A DNA stretch of 64,000 bases from Pedobacter jeongneungensis (lineage in GTDB: Bacteria; Bacteroidota; Bacteroidia; Sphingobacteriales; Sphingobacteriaceae). Positions within the stretch are counted from its first letter, which is position 1. Each line of letters begins with the position of its first letter. Position numbers and translations under genes: made by a program. Below the pieces are notes generated by a model. That model did not search any database. It saw only the letters and a program-made list of their open reading frames with translations, and was not told the origin of the DNA. Of this stretch, positions 36,456 to 46,300 are shown in pieces. The DNA lies in contig NZ_AYMG01000038.1 of assembly GCF_000633455.1 (NCBI RefSeq), positions 124,001-188,000 on the forward strand. Reading direction: 5' to 3'.

Positions 36456-37223
36456 TCAGTTGATTCTACCTTTGAGCATTCTATCAGATAGGCCGATGTG
36501 TTTTTCCTGCAAATCCCTTAAAACGAGTTCTGCAATTCTCCTGGCACCATATTCATTGAAATGCGTATTGTCATGGCTACCCTGCGGATAATTCGGATGC
36601 TCCAGCGCATCAAGGGTCATGAACAGCTGAGCAGTAATTTCAGGGCCCAGTTTTTGAAAAAGTGCCCGGCTTTTTTCATCGAGATTAATGACCGGGGTTT
36701 GACTTTGCCTGCCAACCTCAATCGCAGCTGCTGTGTATTCCAGGTGGGTTTCCAACGCATCTCCGTTTTTATCAAAACGCATTCTGCTCACAGGGGTTAT
36801 CAGAATGGGTATCCCTCCTTTACTTCGGACATCGGTGATCATCCGTGTCAGGTTCTTACGATAATCGTTTGCTGGAGTGTATCGAGCTGCAAATTCAGGC
36901 TGTTTTGCTTCATCATTATGTCCAAACTGAATCAGAACATAGTCCCCCGCCCTTAGGCTATCGATTACTGGCTTCCATAAATTTTCAGCTAAAAAGGTTT
37001 TGGTACTCCGCCCTCCCTTTGCGAAGTTACTAACAACAACTGAGGTATCAAAATAATCGGCAAATGGCATACCCCACCCTGTCAGGGGCGCCCTGCTTGA
37101 AGGATAAAGACATACAGTAGAATCACCGACCAGGAAGACATTTGTTTTTTGTTGCACGGGAATTATAAAAGACGAACAAAATAGCCCGATTATAAAAAGT
37201 ATTGAGGTTCTGATGTATTTCAT
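36456..37223 (-). CDS. SGNH hydrolase, rhamnogalacturonan acetylesterase-like
   Basis: A 255-residue exported esterase of the CE12/rhamnogalacturonan acetylesterase type. It has a signal peptide (about 1-22) and the four SGNH blocks: catalytic S35 (VGDSTV), the Gly in NFAKGGRSTKTF, the Asn in IQFGHNDEAK, and Asp/His in HDNTHFNEYGARR. The WGMPFADYFD segment is characteristic of this family. It removes acetyl groups from rhamnogalacturonan I. The next gene, 12 bases upstream, is a paralogue with the same motifs, so this is a tandem pair. Confidence 0.92.
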   Translation of the reverse strand: MKYIRTSILFIIGLFCSSFIIPVQQKTNVFLVGDSTVCLYPSSRAPLTGWGMPFADYFDTSVVVSNFAKGGRSTKTFLAENLWKPVIDSLRAGDYVLIQFGHNDEAKQPEFAARYTPANDYRKNLTRMITDVRSKGGIPILITPVSRMRFDKNGDALETHLEYTAAAIEVGRQSQTPVINLDEKSRALFQKLGPEITAQLFMTLDALEHPNYPQGSHDNTHFNEYGARRIAELVLRDLQEKHIGLSDRMLKGRIN

Positions 37224-37235
37224 GAATCTGCAGTT

Positions 37236-38012
37236 TTATTTTTTAATCCCTGAAGGCTTGACAATTCTTTGGGCAAGATCATGGTTCATCTGCTTGATAG
37301 CCGACAAGACAATACAGGCTACCTTTCTTGCACCCAGCTCATTGAGGTGTGTATCATCTGAACTTCCGTTGGGATAATTGGGATTTTGAGAAGGCTCGAG
37401 ATAATTAAATAAATTCTGAGAACCGATGGGACCGAATTTTCGGATCAACTGCTGGCTCTGTCGATCGATGTCAATTAAATTAACCTTCATTTCGTCAGCG
37501 AGTTCGCGCACGATAGCAGCATATTTCTCGTGTGTTTGCTGAAGGTTTCCTTCAGCATCAAATTTGCGCCTGGCTACGGAAGTCAATAATAAAGGTACGC
37601 CGCCTTTAGACCGGGTTTCGTCAATAAATCTCCGCAGGTTATCTGCAAACTCTGTTTCCGTTGTCGCTGCAGCCTTGGTTTGCACCTCGTCATTGTGACC
37701 AAATTCGATAAAAACATAATCACCTTCCCCAAGTTTATCCATCACGCTCGACCATAGACCATCCTTTATAAAAGTCCTGGTACTGCTTCCGTTTCGTGCA
37801 AAATTGGATACGGTTACCGTACTGTCGAAAAATTTACAAAAAGGCATGCCCCAACCTGTTTCGGGATAGGCGGATTTACTTTTAATTGCCATTGTCGAAT
37901 CGCCAATCAAAAACAAGTTGATTTGCCTTGGGCGTATCGCGAAAGCCACCAAAGCCTGGAGCACCAGTATTGTCAGGGAACCCAAAAAAATTCCCTTAAT
38001 TGATTTATTCAT
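37236..38012 (-). CDS. SGNH hydrolase, rhamnogalacturonan acetylesterase-like, second copy
   Basis: A 258-residue exported esterase paralogous to the next gene downstream. Motifs are S39 (IGDSTM), NFARNGSSTRTF, FGHNDE and DDTHLNELGARK. The N-terminus has a signal sequence or an uncleaved anchor (about residues 8-26). Several residues around the oxyanion Gly differ from the other copy (NGSS against GGRS), so the two may prefer different acetyl positions. It follows susD after a hairpin that may lower expression of the esterases relative to susCD. Confidence 0.92.
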   Translation of the reverse strand: MNKSIKGIFLGSLTILVLQALVAFAIRPRQINLFLIGDSTMAIKSKSAYPETGWGMPFCKFFDSTVTVSNFARNGSSTRTFIKDGLWSSVMDKLGEGDYVFIEFGHNDEVQTKAAATTETEFADNLRRFIDETRSKGGVPLLLTSVARRKFDAEGNLQQTHEKYAAIVRELADEMKVNLIDIDRQSQQLIRKFGPIGSQNLFNYLEPSQNPNYPNGSSDDTHLNELGARKVACIVLSAIKQMNHDLAQRIVKPSGIKK

Positions 38013-38040
38013 TAGTTGAAGGTTTAAAGTTTTTAAAAAC

Positions 38041-38062
38041 CCGCAGCTCGGCCGAGCTGCGG
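38041..38062 (-). terminator. terminator or attenuating hairpin between susD and the esterase genes
   Basis: A perfect GC-rich palindrome: CCGCAGCT (38041-38048) pairs with AGCTGCGG (38055-38062) around CGGCCG. In the minus direction it is followed by G and a run of five T (38035-38039). It lies 12 bases after the susD stop. Since the esterases continue the operon, partial termination or 3'-end protection of susCD mRNA is likely. Confidence 0.72.
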
Positions 38063-38074
38063 ATAAATGTTTAT

Positions 38075-39931
38075 TTAATAACCATAGTCCTGGGTCAACA
38101 CTCCGCTGCTGGCATTGATTACATTAATATATATCGGATAGAGCTCACTTTTATTCGGCTGAAAGGCGAAGGCAAACAAACTGGTATATACCGGATTAAT
38201 CTGATTGTATCCAACCCAGGGCACACGTGTTGTTCCGGCAGGAACAGTGGAGGATGCTGGTTTATACAAACTATTGGCCCATATCCTGGAATCATCCGCA
38301 GAAGTTGTGTTAAAATAATACATGAACTGCGGGAGGCTGCTGACCAGACAATATGCAGCGGGTGAAGCCATATAACTTGGCGCATTCATGGCAACAGGCG
38401 TGGCATTCCCAAGATTCCCCAGATTTATTCTGGTTTCATTTAAAGCGGTTTGCAGCAAATTCCAGCGGATCAGGTCATACTTGCGTATACCTTCGGAACC
38501 GAACTCGAGGTATCTTTCCCTGACGATGAATTTGAAGAAACCATCATAATCGGCTGGAATATTTGGCACTAATGCGGCATTGCCGCTATGCGCCCTTTTA
38601 CTGACCTCGGTAACCGCGGCAAGCGCGTCCGCTGTTGGGCCATGGTTAATTTCATTGACTGCTTCGGCATACATTAGCAAAACGTCCGAAAATCGGATCA
38701 ACACCCAGTTAATCCCTGAAAAAAGGGTTGCATTTGTAGGGTTGGCAGGATTTGCCCACCATTCTCTGCGATACTTACCGTCATAGATGCTGGTTATTGC
38801 ATGACCGGTTCTGTTGATACCGTCGGATTTTGTTTCGTACGGTACTGCAGTTACGTCCCGACGAACGTCCGTAGAATCAAAAGCGTAGTAATAAGTGGGT
38901 AACACCAACGGAGAGCCGCCCCCCACTCCCGCAAAGCGGGTACCGTTATATATCCCGATACGCCCATCGGTAGTTCCGGTTGCGCCGCCTTCGGCAACCT
39001 GAAACATGAGTTCTCCATTGGGCTCATTGGCAAGCCTGCTACAAACATAGTCTTTCCATACCGCTTTATAGCTTGGGTTTAAATTGTGTTGATCCCTTCG
39101 TGCCATAACTTCCGCACATTCATCTCTTGCTATCGTATAATACTTCAGATAATCCGGGCGTCTCTGCATTTGCTGCGGAGATCTTCTTAGTGAATAACCG
39201 GCCCTGGCCAGTGCAATTCTGGCCCTGAGCGCTTTGACCGCCCCTTTGGTTAACCGCTCATCTGCGGCATCGCCAAGGGTAGCAACTTCGGTCCTCCAGG
39301 GCATCAGGTCAGAGGCTATTTTCAGGTCCCCTATAATACGGTCATAAATGGTATCCCTATCTGTTTTGGGCAGGAACAGGTTTTCCGATTCTGCTGAAGG
39401 ACTAAAGGCAGCCGGCACATCTCCCCAATGTTTGATAAGATCAAAATAAAACTGGGCACGTAACGTCAGTGCTTCCCCGTATAGTCTTCGAAGCTGGCCT
39501 TTCTGAAGCGGACTGCCATTGCTGTATAAATCCATCAGGGGGATTTGTTGAATGCAGATGTTTGCCCTTTCTATCCCCGCATAACAGTTGCTGTAAGCAG
39601 TGGAAAGTCCCCCGTTGGACGAAATTACATTGTAGCGGGCCAGATCTCTCCGCTCATTATCCCTTGTAGCACCTCCGGCGCCCATCATTTCATCGGTATC
39701 ATACGGATAGTAGCCACTGAGGTAAAGGCCGTAGGCATTTTGTGTGGATAAACTGTTGTAAATCCCGATAACGGCAGACTTCGCATAAGGTACATTGCTG
39801 AATACAAATTTCTGACTGAATGAAGAAACAGGTTCAGGTTCCAGAAATTTTTTACACGAAATTAAAAGTGTTGTTGAGGCGATCAACAAAAGAGAAAGAT
39901 ATTTTATTGTGAAGATATTTGTCCTTTTCAT
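38075..39931 (-). CDS. SusD/RagB-type outer-membrane lipoprotein
   Basis: A 618-residue glycan-binding lid protein. The ATG at 39931 (MKRTNIFTIKYLSLLLIAS) gives a lipoprotein signal peptide with lipobox LLISC followed by KKFLEPEP; an upstream ATG at 39955 would overlap the susC stop. Family features are AEALTLRAQFYFDLIKHWGDVP, FSDVLLMYAEAVNEIN and REREYLEFGSEG-like VRERYLEFGSEGIRKYDLIRW. It is longer than the other two SusDs. It pairs with the SusC encoded ten bases upstream. Confidence 0.94.
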   Translation of the reverse strand: MKRTNIFTIKYLSLLLIASTTLLISCKKFLEPEPVSSFSQKFVFSNVPYAKSAVIGIYNSLSTQNAYGLYLSGYYPYDTDEMMGAGGATRDNERRDLARYNVISSNGGLSTAYSNCYAGIERANICIQQIPLMDLYSNGSPLQKGQLRRLYGEALTLRAQFYFDLIKHWGDVPAAFSPSAESENLFLPKTDRDTIYDRIIGDLKIASDLMPWRTEVATLGDAADERLTKGAVKALRARIALARAGYSLRRSPQQMQRRPDYLKYYTIARDECAEVMARRDQHNLNPSYKAVWKDYVCSRLANEPNGELMFQVAEGGATGTTDGRIGIYNGTRFAGVGGGSPLVLPTYYYAFDSTDVRRDVTAVPYETKSDGINRTGHAITSIYDGKYRREWWANPANPTNATLFSGINWVLIRFSDVLLMYAEAVNEINHGPTADALAAVTEVSKRAHSGNAALVPNIPADYDGFFKFIVRERYLEFGSEGIRKYDLIRWNLLQTALNETRINLGNLGNATPVAMNAPSYMASPAAYCLVSSLPQFMYYFNTTSADDSRIWANSLYKPASSTVPAGTTRVPWVGYNQINPVYTSLFAFAFQPNKSELYPIYINVINASSGVLTQDYGY

Positions 39932-39941
39932 AATTAAAGTA

Positions 39942-42900
39942 TTAAAATGTAACATTTACACCTGCAACATATACGCGTGATTTTGGATAAGCAGAGTAAT
40001 CCACACCGGCAGTGATAGGTGTCGACCGCCTGGTACTCACATCAGGGTCATATCCTGAATATCCGGTAATGGTACCCAGATTATTTCCGGTAACGAATAC
40101 CCTGAAACTTGCTATGCGCAGCTTAGAACTTAACGCGCTCGGCAGGGTATAACCCAGGGTCAGGTTGTTTATTCTTAAAAAAGAACCATTTTCTATTGCA
40201 AAGGACTGGCTGTTACTCCACTCAATACCCTGTACGGGGATCCAGTATTGTGCATTTGCGTTTAAAGCATTCAAAATTTCGGGTGATGCACCGATTACCC
40301 CGATGGCAGCACTTGGCACCCCTTGCAACTGAACGCCCGTGTTAGGATCGACAGTGCGATAGCGGTCATTGAAGCTGCTCAGTAAATTGGCTCCATTGGT
40401 ATAACTGCTGGTAAACTCCAGTTTATTGTAATTGGCAACCTTTCCCCCAATAGAATAATTTAAAAAGATTGATGCATCAAAGTTTTTCCAGCTAAATTGC
40501 TGGCCAAATCCCCCAATCACCCTTGGCAGGGCATGTCCCAGTACGGTGTAATCAGCGGTATTGATCAGCCCGTCACCATTGATGTCGACAAATTTTTGCG
40601 TTCCCGGCTGTATGGTCGATGAGCTGATTGCTGAAACCGGAACCCCTGGTTTTAGCGTGTATCTTGTTGTTGCCCATGGATAAGCCGGGTTGGTGTATGG
40701 AACAGCATTAAAGTCAGAAACTTTATAATATCCGTCATTTTTTAATCCCCAGAATGTTCCTACCTCCTCACCTACTTTTACCAGGAAGTCTGCGGGTTGT
40801 TGAGAGGTATTGAAATAACCGGAGTTGGACAGAAACTGTTGCTGGGCACCTAGGCTTTTAATAATATTTTTATTGGTGGAAATATTGAAGTTAACACTCC
40901 ACTTGAAAGATTTTTGCTGCAGTATTGTTCCGTTGATCTGTAGTTCCAATCCTGTATTTTGTGTTGCTCCTACGTTTTGGAACTGACTGCCATAACCAGA
41001 ATTGGCAGGGATAACATTATTGATGAGCAGCTGGCTGGTCGTATTCCTGTAAGCGTCTAAAGTCAGCGATAACCGCCCTTTAAAAAAGGAAGCGTCCAAT
41101 CCGATATTTCTGGATATCTGGGATTCCCATTGCAGGTTAGGGTTGCCCAAACCCGTGGTAGAGGAACCAAATGTAAAAAGGTCATTAAGAAAATAGGAAC
41201 GCCCGGCGGCAAAAAAATTACCGTATGAATAAGGGGTGATGCGGTTATTACCGATCGAACCGTAGCTTAATCTAAGTTTCAGTTCAGAAATTAATGTCTG
41301 GTTTTTGAGAAAATTTTCTTCCGAGATCCTCCAGGCCAATGATCCTGATGGAAAATAACCCCAACGGTGTTCAGGTCCAAAAATTGAACTGCCGTCGGCC
41401 CGGAGGTTGAATGTTGCAAAGTACCGTTGCTGGTAGTTGTAACTTATCCTGGAGAAAAACGAAAGGTTGTTGATCGGAACTTCGCTTACTGTTGGCGGTA
41501 TCACAGTCTGGGCCAGGCTATAATTTGCAAAGGCCTGATCAGGGGTGGTACCAACAGGAAAATTGCGCAAGTCAAGCAAGCTTGTAGTTTGATAAGTCTG
41601 ATAAAGTTCCTGGCCAATTAAAATATTTACCGCGTGTTTTGAGCCCAAAATCGCTGAGTTGTCATAGTTTAGCGTGTTTGAATTGTTTATCGTACGGGTA
41701 TTGGCCGTGGCAAGCAACAATAAGGGTTGTTTACCACCAGTGGTACGGGAATTATAGGTTACTGTATCATCAAATGACCGGTTGGTGTTATTATTGAAAT
41801 CAATAGCGGCAATTGATTTAAAAACAATTTTTTTACTCAGCTGATAGCTAACATTAGCATTCAGGTTCAGTACATTATTGGATTTCCTGCGGTACTGGTT
41901 CTGGAGTTCTTTTAATGGATTTATCAACGAGAGTCCATTGCCCGCGGTAGCATTCGCCTGGTTGACATCGTAATAATCTTCCTCCTGACCAGGTAGCAAG
42001 AGCGGCTGGTAACGAACAATCTGCCGAAGATTGTTACTTGAAGCTCCACCTACATCGGAAGTACCCTGTCCATCCAGACGATTGTTATTATAACGGACAT
42101 TGAAACCAATCTTCATTTTCGAGGTTGCCTGGTGGTCGAACCTGAAATTGATCAGCCCCCTTGTGTATTTGGTATACATCAGTATGCCATCCTGGTTATT
42201 GTAAGTTGCACTCAGATTATACTGGGTCTGCTTGGTTCCACCACTCACACTGAAATTGTGGGTTTGCATAAATGCATTTCTGCCAAACAATTTATCCTGC
42301 CAGTTTATAGCTTCCACATTCTTTATGGCAGTTACCACGCTGTAAGGATTGCCAGTCTTATAGTAACGGGATAAAACGGTCGTGTCCCCGGTAATCTTGG
42401 CGCGTTCATACTGAAATTCCACAAATTCATATGGACTCATGACCTCCAGTTCTTTCGGCAGCTGTTGTATGGCCAGGGAATTATTATAATTGATCGTGGT
42501 TTTTCCCTGTGTGTCCTTTCCACCTTTGGTCGTTATGATAACGACCCCGTTCGACCCCCTTGCCCCATAGATGGACGTTGATGCGGCATCCTTCAAAACA
42601 TCGATGGACTCGATATCCTGCGGGGAAAGTACATTTATTGCATTGTCCACCTGCACTCCATCTACGATGTACAGCGGCGAACCGCTCTGGGTTATGGACG
42701 TTCTCCCGCGAATGTAAATATCCGCCTGCGCGCCTGGGGCGCCTTCTGAAACGGTCACCTGAACGCCTGCGAGTTTCCCTTGCAATGCTTCTGCTGCCGA
42801 CAGGGTCGGGTTGTCCCGAAGGTCTTTTGCCGAAACTGAAGATACCGCGCCTGTTAGGTCCCTGCGTTTCACCGTCTGGTAACCTATGGCAACCACTTCA

Positions 42901-43202
42901 TCCAGAACCTTACTATCCTGTTCAAGTCTGACATCCAGTACGGTGCGCTCACCAACTGAAATTTCTTTCACCTTATATCCCACTGATGTGTAGACCAGTA
43001 GGGCTTGGCCCTGTGGAAGTCCGATGCGATAGGTACCATCATTGGAAGTAACGGTACCGATTGTTGTTCCTTTTAGTTTAATACTTACCCCTGGAAGATT
43101 TTCCCCGCTTTCATCTGTTACCTTGCCAGTAACGGTACGTGTCTGCGCACATACGGAGCTGACAAAAAGCATCAGCAGGAATTGCTGTAAAACTTTTCTC
43201 AT
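39942..43202 (-). CDS. SusC/RagA-type TonB-dependent receptor without STN domain
   Basis: A 1086-residue outer-membrane importer. The signal peptide (1-19) is followed directly by the carboxypeptidase-regulatory-like domain (VTGKVTDESGENLPGVSIKLKG) and the plug with IVDGVQVDN and SIDVLKDAASTSIYGARGSNGVVIITT, then the barrel ending RVYVAGVNVTF. The absence of an STN domain fits control by the hybrid two-component system next door instead of FecR/sigma. It probably imports oligosaccharides of the rhamnogalacturonan backbone, judged from the two acetylesterases downstream. Confidence 0.95.
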   Translation of the reverse strand: MRKVLQQFLLMLFVSSVCAQTRTVTGKVTDESGENLPGVSIKLKGTTIGTVTSNDGTYRIGLPQGQALLVYTSVGYKVKEISVGERTVLDVRLEQDSKVLDEVVAIGYQTVKRRDLTGAVSSVSAKDLRDNPTLSAAEALQGKLAGVQVTVSEGAPGAQADIYIRGRTSITQSGSPLYIVDGVQVDNAINVLSPQDIESIDVLKDAASTSIYGARGSNGVVIITTKGGKDTQGKTTINYNNSLAIQQLPKELEVMSPYEFVEFQYERAKITGDTTVLSRYYKTGNPYSVVTAIKNVEAINWQDKLFGRNAFMQTHNFSVSGGTKQTQYNLSATYNNQDGILMYTKYTRGLINFRFDHQATSKMKIGFNVRYNNNRLDGQGTSDVGGASSNNLRQIVRYQPLLLPGQEEDYYDVNQANATAGNGLSLINPLKELQNQYRRKSNNVLNLNANVSYQLSKKIVFKSIAAIDFNNNTNRSFDDTVTYNSRTTGGKQPLLLLATANTRTINNSNTLNYDNSAILGSKHAVNILIGQELYQTYQTTSLLDLRNFPVGTTPDQAFANYSLAQTVIPPTVSEVPINNLSFFSRISYNYQQRYFATFNLRADGSSIFGPEHRWGYFPSGSLAWRISEENFLKNQTLISELKLRLSYGSIGNNRITPYSYGNFFAAGRSYFLNDLFTFGSSTTGLGNPNLQWESQISRNIGLDASFFKGRLSLTLDAYRNTTSQLLINNVIPANSGYGSQFQNVGATQNTGLELQINGTILQQKSFKWSVNFNISTNKNIIKSLGAQQQFLSNSGYFNTSQQPADFLVKVGEEVGTFWGLKNDGYYKVSDFNAVPYTNPAYPWATTRYTLKPGVPVSAISSSTIQPGTQKFVDINGDGLINTADYTVLGHALPRVIGGFGQQFSWKNFDASIFLNYSIGGKVANYNKLEFTSSYTNGANLLSSFNDRYRTVDPNTGVQLQGVPSAAIGVIGASPEILNALNANAQYWIPVQGIEWSNSQSFAIENGSFLRINNLTLGYTLPSALSSKLRIASFRVFVTGNNLGTITGYSGYDPDVSTRRSTPITAGVDYSAYPKSRVYVAGVNVTF

Positions 43203-43260
43203 AAATTGTGTTATTAAATATTTGGTTATCGACTGGGTTATTCAACCCAAACTTTAAAAA

Positions 43261-43317
43261 CAAACTTATGATCTAAGCAAAAAAAAGCGGTTCAAAAATT
43301 GGTATAAATGGTATAAA
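43261..43317 (-). promoter_or_regulatory. promoter and tandem-repeat operator of the pectin susC
   Basis: On the minus strand TAAGTTTG (43261-43268) matches the -7 consensus TAnnTTTG and lies about 60 bases before the susC ATG. Upstream is a TTTG (43293-43296, spacing 24, longer than usual). Immediately upstream of that is a perfect 9-bp tandem repeat, TTTATACCA twice (43300-43308 and 43309-43317). Tandem direct repeats next to -33 fit binding of the AraC-type domain of the HTCS encoded upstream. Confidence 0.55.
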
Positions 43318-43343
43318 AATTGTTAAAAACCAAACCCAAAACG

Positions 43344-46300
43344 CTATCCTGAGGCTTTAGCCTTTAGTTTCAGGTAATCTGAGGGTGTGAGGTGCAGGTG
43401 TTCTTTGAAACAGGTACTGAAATACTTTGCATTTTTAAAACCAACCATATAAGCGATCTCTGAGATGTTATACTCACCTGAATCGAGGTATTGCTTTGCA
43501 CGCTTGATGCGAATCTCTGAGACGAACTCTACCGGGGTGAGTGTGGTCAGGCTTTTGAGCTTTTTGTAAAATGTAGAACGTCCCATGTTCATTAATTCTG
43601 CAATATCATCAATATTAAAGTCTGCCTCCATCATCCGCTCCTCAAGAAACAGGATAATCTTTTTCAGGAATAATTCATCAGTATGGGTAATCACAATTTC
43701 ATTGGGCCCGGGTATGCGTGTTTTTTTTCCCTGAATCAGCTTGTCTGTAATTTTTTTTCTTTGATTGATCAGATTAGTGATGCAGGCCAATAGAAATTCA
43801 TTTTGAAAAGGCTTGGTAACGTAGTAATCGGCACCATATCTCAACCCCTCCAGCTGATGCTCGACAGCTGATCTCGCGGTCAGCAGTATTACCGGTATGT
43901 GACTGGTCAGGTTATTATTTTTAATTTCTTCCAGCATTTCTATACCATCCATTTCCGGCATCATAACATCGCTCAAAATCAGATCTGGCATTAGTTTTCT
44001 GGCCATATTTAACCCGGTCTGACCATTATCTGCGACCTCTACCCGATAATGTTGGCTTAACTGAAGGTTTAAGAAGGTGCGCAAATCACTGTTATCCTCC
44101 ACGAGCAGCAGTAAAGGTGCATCAACAAGAGGGGGTTTGCTTTTCTGCACTACCTCCTCTAAAACAGTGGTCTCAATCGGAGAACTTGACATGCCAGTAT
44201 CTTTTAGGTCAGTGTAAGAAATACCAACTGCATTCAGGTAATCCTTTCCAAGCGGAAGTTCAATAACCACCGTGAGTCCATGGCGGTCATTATTGCGGGC
44301 AAAAATATGTCCACGATGCAATTCAGTCATTTCGCGGGATAATGCTAATCCAATTCCGGTTCCGCTTAGTTGATTTTGGGAATTCTGCTCACCGACATAA
44401 TACAATTCGAAAATATCGGACAGCCTGCTTTCCTCAACTCCTCCGGCCTGATCAAAAATTTCAATTCTAAACGTTTTGTGTTCAAAACATTGGGATACCA
44501 GAATTCCGATTGTCGTGTCCGGCCTGCTGAACTTGAAAGCATTCGATAAGACGTTATAAAGAATGACGTCAATTTTCTCGGAGTCTAGCCATACCAAAAA
44601 ATCCTGACTTGTATCATCCATACTCAGCGTGATATTTTTTTCCCTGGCAACATCGTTAAAATACGCGCAGATATTTCTGATAAAACCCAGAATAAGGAAT
44701 TGTGAAATTAGCAGACGCCCATTTCCACTCTCAATTTTGTTATGTTCCAAAAGCTGGTTAATAAATTTGAGTAGCCTTTTGGCATTTCTACTGACGATAT
44801 CCAGGTGCTGACGCACAGGATAGGACAATTGCTGATCTTTTTTGATTTCTTCAACAGGATTTATAATCAATGTTAGCGGGGTACGAAGTTCGTGAGAGAT
44901 TTTTGTAAAAAAATTCACTTTTAAATCTGCCATTTTTTGTCCAACAACCACCCGCTGTCTTAAGGATAATAATGTGAGCACGACCCGTCGGATGCTCCAG
45001 ATGAGCACTATGGACAAAAGTATATAAATCAGATAAGCCCACCAGGTCAGATAAAAAGGGGGCAGAATAGTGATGACCAGACTTTTAAACGGGGTATTAA
45101 GGTAATCACCGGTATTGACTGCCCTGACCTGGAATGTATATCTCCCGTGTGGTAAGTTGGTGTAGGTTGCCCGTCGTTCACCCTTATTATCGCGCCATCC
45201 ATTGTCAAATCCGATCAGACGGTATTCATAGGCCTGCCTGTTATTTGGCCGGTAATCCAGCAGGCAGTAATCTATACTGACTGTATTTTGATCATGTTCC
45301 AGCTTAAGTTGAGCAATTTGATTAATATCTTCTTTCAGTATTTCATTTTTATTATTTTCTCTTACTTCAGCATTATTAATCAGTAGTTTAGTGAGCACCA
45401 TGTTTATTGCTTTTTTTTTACTGGTAATCTGACCAGGCGCAAATAACACATACCCGCACAGGGAACCGAAGACCATATCTCCTGAGGGAAGTTTTAAACA
45501 GGAAGCTTCGGAAAACCCGGATTTTGGAAGGCCGTTATAATAATCAAAGTTAATCACCTTTCCGGTTTGAGGGTTGAATCTGGAGAGTCCATTTTCAGTG
45601 GAGAGCCATAGCAAACGGGAATTATCTTCGGTGCAACCAAATACGTAATCACTTGGAAAACCGTTGTCCATGGTATAAGATCTAAAACGCAGCATTCTCA
45701 AAGGGTTTCCTCCCGACGCCCTGTTGAGTCCTCCGCCTGAGGTAGCGAGCCACATCACATCTTTTGAGTCGCGAAAAATATACTGGATATCGTTTTTTCC
45801 GAGGCTCAGGCTGTCACCCGGTACTTTAGTAAAACACTTGTAACCCATCAGGGTATTGCCTGAGCGCGCAAGGGACAAAACCATCAGGCCGTCTGTTGTA
45901 CCGATCCATATGTTTTTATTGACATCCTCCCGCAAGTAACGAACTTTTAAAAAACTACGCTGCGGCAGGGTCGCCATGGCGTTGTTTCTGTTTAAGAAAG
46001 TCACCATCCCATTTTCTTCCCTGACAAGATTTATTCCTCCTCCGAAAGTTCCTACCCATACCCTATCCCGGTGGTCTATCTGAATAGCATAAATACTGTT
46101 ATTGCTCAAGGTATACTTATCTTTTTCGTTATTAAGAAAATGCTGAAGCCTGTAACGGCGCTGAGCGGAATCCAGCGGGTCTGCCCGGTATAAGCCATTT
46201 GATCTTGTACCTAACCACAGTCTTCCCTGTTTATCCTGCGTGATACAGTAGACGATGCCTATCCCCTGAGCGGGTTCGTTCTCAAAAGTAATTCCGAGTT

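Noticed and set aside
43225..43262. Short hairpin in the leader of the HTCS-controlled susC as a fourth antisense RNA
   Set aside because: The stem is 6 bp, no T run follows on the plus strand, and no exact TAnnTTTG element precedes it on that strand.
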